DNA of 64,000 bases, from contig OY720344.1 in the NCBI GenBank assembly GCA_963082975.1, positions 92,882,538-92,946,537 on the forward strand, written 5' to 3'. This document shows positions 1 to 11,597 of the stretch, in pieces. Position numbers and translations under genes: made by a program. The DNA is from Labia minor (taxonomy: Eukaryota; Arthropoda; Insecta; Dermaptera; Spongiphoridae). The number at the start of each line of letters is the position of its first letter. The stretch's first letter is position 1. A model generated the notes under the pieces. That model was not told where the DNA came from, did not search any database, and saw nothing but the letters and a program-made list of their open reading frames with translations.

Positions 1-2343
1 AAAGCATAATTTTATCTCTCTATAATTTCTTATTCTTTGTAATCATTTCAGCGGAAACAATCATCTTCCTTCTTTATTTGAAATTTTTTTCTATTTAATG
101 GCTCCTTCTGTGCTTTTTGTGGTATCAACCCCTCCCACTTTAGCAAGGTCACCAAATGACACGAAAGAGTTTTGATAAATAATTCTCCCTTCAATGTAGA
201 GGAACAGGGCTCCTATTTTAATTGGCACTTCATTTGTTTTTACTTTTGAATTCTGATTGGTATAGGTATATTTTATGACAGGATATTCTGCTAAAAATAA
301 TAGGACAAATAAAAAAAACAACAAAAAAGAGATAATCCATAAATGGTCATTGGGAAGACAAAGTTAAAATGAAAAAAAAAATGCAAATTTCAAAAATGAA
401 AATGTCCACTTTAATTAACAAATCTACATTAAAAAAATATTATCAAGTGATTGATTAAAAAATATTTAGATAAAGAATTACTGCCAAATTAAATTTAAAC
501 AACGGATTAAATTTTTTTTTATTTTTGCTGTAGATATATTGCCAAAATTATTTATGAATTTTACTGTTAAATTATTAAAATGTAAATCTAAATCATCTTA
601 TTTAATATTTTTCTTAAATATGAGTAAACAAATTTTACGGATTTAATATACGGACTAATATTTGAAAATAGATTTTATTAAGCTTGCATATATATATTAT
701 ATATATATATATTAAAAATATATATTTAAACTTTTAATATCTGATTTCATAAAAAATATAATTAAAACGAATACTTACAAATATATATTATTGATCTAAA
801 TACATTTAAAGGCATTTTATTATAAATAATTTAGTTTCCGGACTCCAATTAATATCATTAAATAATATAAAATATAATGAAAAATCATTCGTATGGAAAA
901 TGCATGATAAATAACTTTAAAACAAAAATGTTTTGGTAGGTCATTTCATGTTCTAATAAACTTCATTGATTCCTAATTTAATATTTTGATAGAGTTTAAT
1001 AGTTTACAAGTCTAATATTGAGAAAGTTTGATTGGGTTTTCTCCTCTTCTCTCTCTTTCCTCTATTTATCTTTATTTCGGTCTATTCAATCTATCTTGAT
1101 TTCCTTTATATATTATGAATCTTTATGTATGTATCAACGTTAAAATTTAATATTTCAAATCCATGCTGTCATATAAAATTAATTAAATACATAGTAATAG
1201 TATAAATAAAGAATGTTCATATCCTTCGAGTTTCTTTAAAATTATCAAATACTTTTCAAAAATTTTTTGAAGAGGGAAATAACTTTATAATAACAATTTC
1301 ATATTGATTGTAAAAAATTGAAAGAAATATATTATATTAAATATTCCCTAAAAATGGAGAGGACGAACAAGTCTAAATTTTTGGAGGTTTATACATTGCA
1401 ATTTATAAATAAAAAAATGAACTAAGAAATATTTTGATACTACGTATAAAAAAAATAATCGTTAGCTATTTTGAAGGGTTTTATAATAATTTTGAAGGAA
1501 AAAAGTTTGTTTTTAATCTGATGGACCTAAACATTTTTTCACGCCCTCTGGGTTTGGCAAATTCTTTAAACGCGAGGGGATTGTTAAATTGTGTTAAAAT
1601 ACATAAACGGTTATCTTGATTTTCCTTGAATCCATCCATCATCAAGTTCCCTGTACCCTCATCTCATACTCACATGGACTTTTTTATTAACTTACAAGTT
1701 GACGCAGAGAAACAGAAACTCTTGGAAAACAAATAAAAATACAAAACGTATAACAAAATATTTTACTGATAGTAGTAAAACGAAAACAACTTACATTTTA
1801 GAAAACAAAAATGCAAATTTTAGAAAATGACGATCTAAAGAAAAGATATCTTTACATATCCACAATAACTGTAAAAGATCGATTTACCTTGACATTTATA
1901 GTTTGTGAAATGATCCTCATTTATGATTATCATTGTTGATAGAATTGTAATTATTATGATTTTAATAATGATTCTTAATGTTGTTGAATTTTTGAAAATT
2001 TATATAAAAATGAAGAATTCATAGAGAATCCTTTCAATATGACCAGTTTCTTACTTACAAACAGAATAACATGAACTTGATTGTTGTTTCTTAAAAGACA
2101 AGATTAATGCTTCAATTACTATCAATCAAATTTTTAGTTGTACCATATTTATTGATATTAGTTGGCTAAATGTTTTAGTTTTTCTGAGTAACGCTGTATT
2201 TTTAATTAAAAACATTCTATAATAATATTCTCTATGAATCAAAGAAAGTTTAATTATACATATTAGATTAAAATACCTTTGTATATTGTATTTCTTTAAT
2301 TATTCAATACAATAAAATTTGCCATTTGTTTTCTAGTTTTTAG
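1..2343. other. AT-rich NKAIN intron sequence
   Basis: This stretch lies upstream of the first visible NKAIN exon and is presumed intron. It is AT-rich with short TA runs (about 690-720). An open frame on the minus strand (91-324) starts with a hydrophobic stretch but has no recognisable domain and no supporting context. I see no exon or transposon here. Confidence 0.5.
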
Positions 2344-2397
2344 GTGCTCTAAGCGGTTTTCTACTTAGTCAAGTATATCTAGAAGAAGATGACAGTT
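2344..2397 (+). CDS. NKAIN: NKAIN internal exon, end of last membrane segment
   Basis: The exon encodes ALSGFLLSQVYLEEDDS. This matches the end of the last hydrophobic segment and the following acidic stretch of vertebrate NKAIN proteins (SKVFLEEEDS in human NKAIN1), which are small membrane proteins that bind the Na+/K+-ATPase beta subunit. The acceptor is ttttttag-type at 2341-2343 and the donor is gtaagt at 2398. The exon enters with two bases completing a codon and leaves with one (54 nt), and that phase fits the next exon exactly. Upstream exons for the earlier membrane segments are not visible between 1 and 2,343 and probably lie left of the window. Family assignment comes from the combined motif across this exon and the next. 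Confidence 0.85.
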
Positions 2398-2520
2398 GTA
2401 AGTACTAATATTCATATAAACGAACAAATTCTTTATCACTCTCACTTAAACGCACTTGTACAATTCACCCAACTCATTATTTTCTTAAATCTTCTTTCAC
2501 GCTGCTTTTGGGTTATCTAG

Positions 2521-2557
2521 TTGATTTCATTGGTGGGTTCGACCCGCAACTAGTTTG
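2521..2557 (+). CDS. NKAIN: NKAIN internal exon with FDFIGGFDP signature
   Basis: This 37-nt exon completes a Phe codon and reads FDFIGGFDPQLV, so the spliced product is DSFDFIGGFDPQLV. The DSFDFIGGFD string is the most conserved cytoplasmic signature of the NKAIN family; human NKAIN2-4 continue with P. The acceptor is ttatctag at 2513-2520 and the donor gtaagt at 2558-2563. The exon ends with TG, two bases of a codon. If the intron is retained, the reading frame meets TGG TAA immediately, giving a protein that ends in VW, so a short isoform is possible. The phase (two bases left over) does not fit the exon at 6,778 directly, so another exon must intervene. Confidence 0.88.
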
Positions 2558-5500
2558 GTAAGTTTGGTTCCTCACTCTTCTGGTACTTTGGTCAATTCTT
2601 TTCTTTCTTAATGAATATTAGTATTTTTAAATATAGTTTTCATTTATACATATGATAATTAGATTATATAATTTTATTGAAAAGAATAAAAAAAAATAAG
2701 AAATATAGATCTAAAATTTTATTAGTAATAAATAATTAAAATACTTAAGAAAAAAAAATTATATATTTTAATCCTTTTTTGGAGATTCTTATTATATAAA
2801 TACTCTCCATTAATTAAATCTTTCTCATATAATTAAGTAAAAACATTTTTTTTTCTTCAATGTTTTAATACCAATGGATTTTAAAAATGTAATTTTGGTA
2901 TGTTAATTAATCGCCGTTATTTTGTAGGTCATAAACCATCTCACATGAAAACATGCTAATTTTTTTCTACCCTTTATATGTTTCATGCCCAATTAGCATG
3001 ATCAAAAAGCCTTTTAATTAATGTTGCTTTATGCAAGTATAAATATCCCTAAATAATAATAAAACATCCTAAATTTAACGTATATCATGAATTTTATTTT
3101 TTCTAATAAATATAATATATCTAAATATGTAAATTTATTAATTAATAATTATTAGATTTATTTAAGTAATTCTATTATAACAAATATAGCCTAGATCATT
3201 TAAATAGATCAATGAAAATAGTAATGAGAATAAAATTAATTTTTTGTCATTAATTTAAAATTAAATAAATATTTTATTAATTTAATTGTTTAAAATTGTT
3301 CAAAAAACCACAAAATATTTCTAATAAATAAATTTTTTCCTACAAATATTCTATATATATTTTTAAATTTTAAATTGCATATAGTTTATTAATCACGATA
3401 TTATTTTGATTGTAAAATATCATGGATTAAACATTACAATACACTTAAATATTATATTTTGTAGAAAATTTATATTTATATTTTTTCAAATTTAATGGTA
3501 CAAAATTGTTTATCATTCCCTAAAATAAGAAGCTTGAGTTTGGCCTTTTTAAATTCTAATCTACAATATACTATTTTTATTTTTTAATTAAAATTTAAAA
3601 ACAATTTACCATGACCCGATAATGCATGTTCTTTAGCTATTTTTAGTTTGTACTTAACGATTAAATTCATATGTTAGATGATAATAATAGATAGTTAGTC
3701 CAGTGTAAATGTGATAATTTGCTATTAATTATTATTATTTATTTATATATATTTTTTTTTGTTTTGTTTTCTTGCAACCGAATACATCGGATCGGTGGAC
3801 TCTTCATCTTTCTCTTAAACTCTCTCCTATCTCTCTCTAATTTTCCTGTTGATTATTTTCTGGAATTGTCTTCATCTCAGCTGAGTTCATGGTGGATTGG
3901 CCCCCGCGGCCCCCCCGGCCGTTGTACGTACGAGTGGACCATCTGAGGAGAACTAATTCCGAAATGTGGAACCTTCCTCCCTTGCCAGGGAGTCGAAAGG
4001 GACCCACAAATATTAATAAAGAGAAATGGCGTCCCCGCTCGCTTCTAATTGATAACATTAATAATCAAGATCACAAGTTTTAATTAAACAATAATCACAC
4101 GATTATAAATTCACTCTATTTACACCATATGCCACAGTATGACCATACGCTTATATTTAAATAAGAAAAAGTCAAAAATCGAAAAAAAAATATATCAAAT
4201 TTGTTTTCTCAGTTATCATTTAGGAAGATATTTAAAATTCCATTTGCTCAAATAAATATAGTCCACGTGAATAATTCGTAAGTTAGAATTTTTCTTGGAT
4301 TTTTTAAATATTTTATGATGCTGATTGTGATAAAAAAAATATTTAATAATATTAACTTCTTAAACCTCAGAAATTTTTAGTTTTCAAATAAAAATTGGAA
4401 ATTAAAAAAAATTTAATTACCTTTTTTTTAATTATTAATTAATTTTATTTAATTATTTATTGAATTTAATGTATATTCTGATATAATTTTTAAAAATATA
4501 TATGAGAATCTATTATTCCGATTCAGATATTTGCAATATGATTCTAATTAATAAGAATTTTATTATTTAAATATAAATAATGATTTTTTTTTATAATACA
4601 AAATACTCTTTTTTCGATTAGTGACTGGTTATAAGCGCACTGTGTAGTGATGCAATTTTGCTCAATTAATAACTTTTTGAACAATAATCATTTTTCTAAT
4701 GATTTGTATATAAATCTACATATTTATACCGATTTTTAAGAAAAAACATCTTTACTTAAAATATATTATAATAAATTTATACATATTATTATATATATAT
4801 ATATATATATACATATATTTTGATAATATTCTTAAAAAATAGACGGTGAATTAATTGTTTTGAAGCTATAATATTAATTCAAAGATTTTATATCAATATT
4901 TTAAATATAAGATTATTTAAAAAAATCTTTTCTGAGCTATAAATAATCAATAATTTATCAATAAATAAAGTTGTTATTAATAATTATTAAGAATGCTATT
5001 TGATGCATTTGAAATTATTAAATTATGAATTTTTTTTTTATTTTGCAATTAATTGATCTAAAATCTCCATCTCTGTTAATGAGGGCATACAATTTTATGT
5101 TACTGCAAACGAACGTTTAAAAAAAATTATAAGTATTAAATTAGAGACAAATTGTCAATATTTATTAGAATATTCAAATAGTTATATAAAGAAATAATAA
5201 ATTTTAAGGTGAAAATAATATTTCTGTTTATATATTGACTTTGGAAATTAATAAATATGAAAGAAAAGCTTTAAAGTAATCTTATCCATTTCAATTTATT
5301 TATTTTTTATAAATCTTGAAAGTATTTAATTACTTTACATCGTATGAATTAGTAATTCATATTTACATTAAAAAAAAGTTTCTAACCAATTTTATCATTA
5401 TTGCTCCATTAAATTTTAAATTTATTATTTTTTATTATATATAAAGTAAAGATAAATTATAAATTATTAATTTTTAAAAATTATTTTTTAAAATTAAACC

Positions 5501-6777
5501 CCAATATTCCAATAATATTTTACTACTAAATAAAATTGAAAAATTATTCTAGATGAAAATCAAAAATAAACCATATAAATTTACAAAATTTCATTTTTCT
5601 TATTCAGTCTTTTAGAAAATAAATTTCGTCTTTTAAATGAATTGATAGTTTTCCTATATATGATCTCAATTATAATAATAATTCCTAAATACAATACTGA
5701 GGTCTCACCTTTTTTCATTTTTGGATGAGAGCCATCGAATATATTAAAAGTTCATTTTGTGCCAAAATATCTGTAAATAATTTGAAAATCTATTGATAGA
5801 AAGTCCATTAGAAAAATATCTAAGTAGTTATATATATATTAATATATAAATTAATTTAATGATATATCTATAAATATAGTTTTATTCTAGTCATATACTA
5901 ACTAGAGAGAAATAGTTATTTGTATTATATTATATATAAATTTATAATTAATAAAATATTTTATCAAGAATATATATATTATTTGAAATTAATTTTTCTT
6001 TAAAGCTTTTCTTTCCAAATCTTTCAAATTATAATATTTTATGGAATATAATTATTCATTCATTGGGGACGATTTTACTACTTATAAATTATAGATTTGT
6101 TAAATCAATTTTTTTATAAAAAAATTTAATTTCGTAATTTTTTTTAAATAAATGAAATTTTTATAAATAGTGAATAATAATATGGAGTTCTTTCTTTCTT
6201 TTTTTTAATTTTCTATTTTATAATTATGCAACGATATATATTGATCGATAAACATTTTTTTTAAATTTTATATAAATTTTATATATAACGCATATATGCT
6301 TTTGATAAAAACATATGCATTCAAGGTCAAATAAATGCAATATCCATTATTTACATATAAAAAAGTATTCCATTTTTTTAATCACTTTCTTCTTATCTTG
6401 ATTTATCTTATCTTTTATGTATAATAATAATCATAAACATAATCAATGATTACTATTAAATAAATAGATACTAACTCACAAAGATTGTCTTCCTATTAAT
6501 TATTTTATTCTCCAATCCATTATCATGGGACCAATGGATTGTTTGATGCATGTCTATGTAGATTTATTTATTTCACTTATTTAAATTAACCATCTAGTTT
6601 TTTTTCTGTTATTTAAACCCATAAAGGGACTCTTTGTATATAACTATCTTGATTAAACTAATAAAATGTATATATGAATTAAAAAAAAAATGATTTTGTT
6701 TTTCATTTGAACTAACCCAATGGAATGTATGTTGTGTCAATGAGATGGATGATAAAACAAATTATAATTCCTTTTAG
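2558..6777. other. NKAIN intron, with one GC-rich patch
   Basis: This is intron sequence between the FDFIGGFDP exon and the next certain exon. Apart from the GC-rich patch at 3,881-3,960 (candidate exon) it is AT-rich, with a TA microsatellite around 4,790-4,812. No transposon is recognised. Confidence 0.5.
3886..3923 (+). CDS. Candidate 38-nt NKAIN exon bridging phases
   Basis: The region 3,881-3,960 is strikingly GC-rich for its surroundings. Using acceptor ctgag (3881-3885, after a pyrimidine-rich tract) and donor gtacgt (3924-3929) gives a 38-nt exon that accepts the TG left by the 2,521-2,557 exon. It passes on one base, exactly as the CC start of the exon at 6,778 requires. The reading is C-S-W-W-I-G-P-R-G-P-P-G-R. 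Splice sites and phase are visible; that the exon is used is inference. The stronger-looking cag acceptor five bases upstream would create a stop in this frame. The same GC patch also carries a 64-codon open frame (3889-4083) that does not fit the phase. Confidence 0.3.
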
Positions 6778-6920
6778 CCCAGTCTAAATTGAATGGTGGC
6801 ACATTAAAAAGGCCTACGACAATCACAGCGGGGTCAACGCCACTTTATACGATTGAATATCGAGATGAGACTGTTTTACCTCAAACTTCACCTAAACCTA
6901 TGACACCAAGGAGAGTAAAG
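6778..6920 (+). CDS. NKAIN: NKAIN cytoplasmic-tail exon
   Basis: The exon follows acceptor ttttag (6772-6777) and ends before gtatat at 6921. It opens with two bases of a split codon, then reads QSKLNGGTLKRP, continues through a segment containing TPLYTIEYRDETVLPQ, and ends PMTPRRVK in phase 0. A cag acceptor five bases further in (exon from 6783) would also keep the frame, starting in phase 0. The sequence is hydrophilic and basic, consistent with a cytoplasmic tail. I assign it to NKAIN by strand, by phase continuity with the next exon and by composition; it is outside the part of NKAIN conserved with vertebrates, so family evidence for this exon alone is weak. Confidence 0.65.
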
Positions 6921-8637
6921 GTATATTTTTAATACCCATCCTATAATACTAATATTCAATTAAATTTTAATATTTAAATATAAAATTAAATGGATTGAAT
7001 TATTCTTAAATATTTTAGAAAAAATTAATATAAAAAGTTTTATAACTTAGGATGCATAATTTAAGATTTGATAAGTCATAATTAATAGATAACAAATTAA
7101 TTAATTTACCATTGAGTATAATTTAAATAAATGCATAACCATTACATTTTCAATTGAATTGCAGTACAATAAAATCTATCAATTCTACTATAGAGAGTTT
7201 AGAAAACGAATAATTATTATTGTATATCAGAAATTTTATTTGTATATATTTAATTAAAATATATAAATGATTAATTTTATTATTAAATTATTTTAAATAT
7301 TTTTGATATTTTAATTTCATATAATTTTTATACAAATATCCATACATAAAACTAAAATAAAATAATTAAAATTAATAGATAGCAATTTGTATTACTTTTA
7401 TTATTAAATTATTATAAAGAAATAGAATTAGAAAGGTAACATAAAAAATCTATCTTATTTTTAAAATTAATTTATAATAATCTATATTATTAATATTTTT
7501 TAATATATATAGATATGTAAAAAATATAAAAAACTATTAAAATAAATAAAATTAATACAAATCGATTAATTAATTAATTGCCAAGTACCTACATTTCTAA
7601 ATTTATTTCCTTTTTAAGTTAATTAAAATAAAAATCACTGTGAATTTTATTTTTTTTAAAATTAAGCAAATTAGCGAGGAAGGGTAGGGGCTCTTTACCG
7701 GGCTGCACTCTGAAAGATTTTAGAAAATATTATAAAAAGTTTTAAAACTTCAAGTTTATAAGCGTGCTTTAAGATAAAAATTATTTGTTTTTAACAACAA
7801 CAATGCTTTTTGGATAATTTGCGATTATTTTAGTGTACTACATTGAATTTTTAATTAAAATATATTATACCAATTTTTATTTAATTTATTCTTAATAAAA
7901 TTGATAATGAATATTATTTTGTTCAGTGGACCAACTATATATTATAATAATTTAAATATTTCTTTTAAATGTTTTTAACAAATAAAAATATCATTTACAT
8001 TCAATATTAAATATTCTTTTAATTTTAAGGTTTGGGGTGAAATCAAATTTTATTGAAAGTTCAGTGAATGGTTTCTATCTCGAGCAGAAAAAACTTAGTT
8101 TAAATTCTTAGAGAGAAAAAAGTTTGTATTTATACAATATACAATATTATTGATCTATATGAAGATATGGAGATAAAAATTTTATTGATTTACCAATAAA
8201 AAGAATGAAATGATTTGCTATTTATTCTTTTGATTATCTATGAAAGATTTCAAATGTTATATAGATTTTCCCATCTGGCTACCAATGCTTGTATTAAACA
8301 TAATTTTATTTAATGTTTTTTAAATTTTTTTAATGTCTTGTATCTTAAAATTATTGATGTTTTATGGTTGATCAATAAAGGATACAATATTTGATTTTTA
8401 TTTGATTCTTTAAAAATATTTGTAAATAAATTAAATTCTTTTTATTGTTATTGAAATTGGAAGTCTATTATAGTATAGTTCATTTTAATAATAATAATAA
8501 TATGGGGTTATGTGGAACAGGGAAAATTCTCTTTCCTCATTGACCCAGTCTAATCTGAAAATATAAGTAAAATTTTTCCTAGTAAAAAGTGCAATAGGAA
8601 AAAAAACAATAATAAAATTTATCCATTTTGTTTCCAG
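6921..8637. other. NKAIN intron, no recognised content
   Basis: AT-rich intron DNA. A small GC-richer piece at 7,675-7,715 has no match I recognise. Confidence 0.5.
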
Positions 8638-8912
8638 AGGCGCAGTGTTAATTCTCGGGGTTCTGATTTTAAAAGAAGCACAATGAGGCATTCTGCAAGG
8701 AACTCTGCTCGTAGAAAGAGCAATCATGCAAATCCTGTCACGCGCATTATGGAAAGACAGGCTGCCGCTGCAGCAGCTGCAGCGGCAGCCGGTGTTAATT
8801 CAGTGTCCTATTTGGACCAAACATCCATGTCGCCTGATATTGGACATACAAATCTCAGCTATCAGCAAAGTTCTTTACAATCCCTTCATTATCAAGATGA
8901 GGATTTATGCAG
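8638..8912 (+). CDS. NKAIN: NKAIN cytoplasmic-tail exon with basic block and Ala run
   Basis: This 275-nt open exon follows acceptor tttccag (8631-8637) in phase 0 and ends at AG before gtgaaa (8913). It encodes 91 residues. First comes an Arg/Ser-rich basic block (RRSVNSRGSDFKRS, then ARRKSNHANPVTRIMERQ). An uninterrupted run of ten alanines follows, coded by mixed GCN codons that make a local GC island. The end is a Gln/Tyr/Ser-rich stretch (SYQQSSLQSLHYQDEDLC). The product is cytoplasmic. I infer that it belongs to the arthropod NKAIN tail, which is longer than the short vertebrate tail. The mixed codons make the Ala run less prone to slippage than a pure triplet repeat. Confidence 0.75.
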
Positions 8913-9574
8913 GTGAAAATATATTAATATTCTAATACAACATTAACTATAAATAATTTAATATTTGTTATTTAAGTTAATTTTTTAATATTTAATTGTT
9001 AAATTAATCTATTATTCGTTGTGTGTTTGTACTATGCATCTATAAATATTTAAAATGCCATTGTGTTTACAAACATTCATTTTTCAAATTATCCACTTCC
9101 TATTTCCAATTTGTGAGGAATTTGAAATAAAAAGAACGGAACTTCATGCCTGACTAGATCTCAGTTAAATTATTTATATAAATTTAGTTCTATTTTTCTT
9201 AAAAAAATGTATACTAACTAAAACAATGAACATTGTATTAAAAATTGAAGATTATTGAAGATAATTAGAAAATATTATTAAGACTGAAGAGGTAGTTCAT
9301 ATTATCATTTTAGCAATATCGTCAGTTTAATACTTTGAAAATTTAAGATAGAATTTATTTTTGCTTACCATATGTTTATTTTATGAATTTACTTAACGTT
9401 TAAGCATTCAATTTAATTAAGTATAAAATGTATAATTAATTTTTTTATTTAAATACTCATTAATTTACAGGCTTTATTTTTTCAAAGAAATTTTAATTTA
9501 TTCTCTCTCTCTTTTAAATGTTATACACATAATAATAATAATAATAAATTTATTATTTAATCAAATTAATTTAA

Positions 9575-9915
9575 TCTATATATATAAAAAAAGGTTTTTG
9601 TCTGCACATTGCTCAAAATTTAACATTTTTTGCATATCTTCGCGTTTCATGACCTCTAGAAACTAAAAGTGAATTTAGAATTTTTCATGTCTGTCGTTCT
9701 GTCTGTCTGTCCGGAAAATTGTGACGTTATAGACTCAAAATTGGTTGAACCAATTTCGATGAAATTATATCACAGTATTCTTATTTATCAATGTTTTATG
9801 TAATATACTGATTGAAACAAAATGGATGAAAATCTTTTACTACTTTCAATCAAATACTATGTATCACTCGGGGGTACAGGGGGTGAAGAGCGCCGAAGGC
9901 ACTCTGAGCAGCTAG
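9575..9915 (+). mobile_element. Non-autonomous Helitron
   Basis: This 341-bp element begins TCTATATATATAAAA and ends GCTAG. The 5' TC, the 3' CTAG and the flanking A at the left and T at the right are the canonical Helitron termini and A^T insertion site. Just before the 3' end is the imperfect stem AGCGCC-gaa-GGCACT, in the position of the Helitron terminator hairpin. There is no coding capacity. Related pieces occur at 25,355-25,488 (5' half) and 47,607-47,770 (3' half, opposite strand), which confirms a dispersed family. It lies in the last NKAIN intron. Confidence 0.7.
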
Positions 9916-10076
9916 TATCAGATAAAAACTTTAAATAAAAAAAAAAATCCATAAAACTGAAGAGGTAGTTTCATATTCATTTTAGCTATACCTATTTATG
10001 TTTAATTTATAATTATAAATATATGTTATCTAACTAATAATCGTTGCAATTAATATAACGTTTGCTTTTTTTTCAG

Positions 10077-10335
10077 ACCTCCCTCCGCACATTCATCATA
10101 TTCCAATTATCATGGTGCTCGGCCAGTGAGTTATCAACCCCCAGCTTATCAATCTCAAATACCTCCATCCTCCCAACATTCCCAACAAGCTGCCGGCCAG
10201 GTGGCATCCACCAATTCCTTTGGTCCAACATCCTATAGAAGAAGCAATCATAATTTACAACAACATCAACAAAGACGATCCGCGTTTCTTAATAACGGCC
10301 CACCAGCCTATCCGGACTCGGAAACAGTCATTTAA
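10077..10335 (+). CDS. NKAIN: NKAIN terminal coding exon with PDZ ligand
   Basis: The exon begins after a long T tract and cag (10074-10076), completes an Arg codon left open by the previous exon, and runs 85 codons to TAA at 10333-10335. The product is rich in Ser, Gln, Pro, Tyr and His (PPSAHSSYSNYHG near the start, QQHQQRRSAFLNNGPPAYP near the end). It ends DSETVI. The last four residues, ETVI, match a class I PDZ ligand (Ser/Thr at -2, hydrophobic at 0), which suggests docking to a synaptic or septate-junction scaffold; that function is inferred. The reading frame is uninterrupted and compositionally distinct from the AT-rich DNA around it. Confidence 0.78.
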
Positions 10336-10421
10336 CATCTATTCCAATTATAGTTAATAATTTCTATAAAGAAATTTTGTTAATATTGAAAAAAGACTAA
10401 TATTATTTATTTTTTTTTTTA

Positions 10422-10444
10422 AAATAAAAAAAAAAATTAATAAA
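10422..10444 (+). terminator. Candidate NKAIN polyadenylation signals
   Basis: Two AATAAA hexamers, at 10422-10427 and 10439-10444, lie about 90-110 bases after the NKAIN stop codon. In DNA this AT-rich the hexamer is common by chance, so the real 3' end could lie further right; another AT-rich cluster with AATAAA occurs near 10,980. Confidence 0.3.
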
Positions 10445-11595
10445 ATTCTTGATATATCAAACAAGAAAATTATTGTAATAGATTTTTCTCTATTTATTAA
10501 ACTCGAGATATTTATTTATTTCCATGACATAATCTCTTTTAAAAGAATTTTGCAAAAGATTTATTTAATTCTCTTATTACAAACTAATATCATTAAAAAA
10601 ATATTTATTTATTCTTATTTTCTTTGATAATTTTCATAAAAAAAGGTCTCATTAGATATAGTATTAAAAATATTTAAAAATATTTTTTTTTTTGTAAATA
10701 ATTTTAAACAAAAATGGCGTTTTGAATATTAATAATCTATTATGTTAAAACACAATTAAGATCTATGCCAAAATTCATTTTTTTTTTTGTCCAATCTAAG
10801 CTTTGGATTGCTAGTCAATGGAATTTTACTTGTGATAGTTGTTTATATTTACAATCCAAGATTAGCAGCCAAACATTGATTGATTTATATATATAGTAGA
10901 GCTTTGTAAATATTAATTAAAAATAAATATTATATATAGTAAAAGTTCAAAGACATGTGTTAAATATAAATAATGTAAATAATAAATAATAAAAAATATA
11001 ATTCTTTTGAATATTTCTTTATATTGTTTTCTTCCCATGAACTAATAAGTGGAATTTTTACATTATTTAATCATTTGGCCTTATTATTGTAGTAAAGATT
11101 TACTGAATTTATTTGGAGGTTAAATACTAACAACTCCTCCACTTTAACAAATATATCAATTTACAAGTCAATTAAAATAAAATAATATTAATTTATAATA
11201 AAGAATTGAACTTTAAACTTTCAAAATATAATAATACAGGTTGTAAATGCGCCCTCTCGATGAGAGATCCTGTCTCTCCTGTCTCTTAATTTCGAATTCA
11301 TAGCTAACCCCCAAACCCGAACTTTTTGTCTAGATAAACTTGCCAACTTGCCACTATCTATTTAAAATATAACATTCTCAGTTTTCGTTACATTAAACGC
11401 AATATGTAAATTATTATAAATACACTTGTTTATTTAATGTTTAAAACACATTAAATAAATATATAAGTATATTTTTTCAACAATTACTTTAAGAAAATAA
11501 TTTTCGAGAATATTTCTTAATAGAAGAAGAACTAATTAAAATTTATTATATATTTTTTTTTTAATATTTTTATATGAAAGTAAGATAATATTATG
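10445..11595. other. Intergenic AT-rich DNA after NKAIN
   Basis: This contains possible NKAIN 3' UTR, then AT-rich DNA up to the mariner. A short GC-richer piece near 11,240-11,300 (gcgccctctcgatgagag) is unrecognised. Confidence 0.4.
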
Positions 11596-11597
11596 TA

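Noticed and set aside
91-324. Minus-strand open frame with hydrophobic start (77 codons)
   Set aside because: No recognisable domain, no splice or polyadenylation context, and it lies in presumed NKAIN intron; AT-rich translation often looks like a signal peptide.
3889-4083. Plus-strand 64-codon open frame in the GC-rich NKAIN intron patch
   Set aside because: It is attractive by composition, but its frame does not fit the phase left by the preceding exon. Only the 38-nt micro-exon in another frame was kept, as a candidate.
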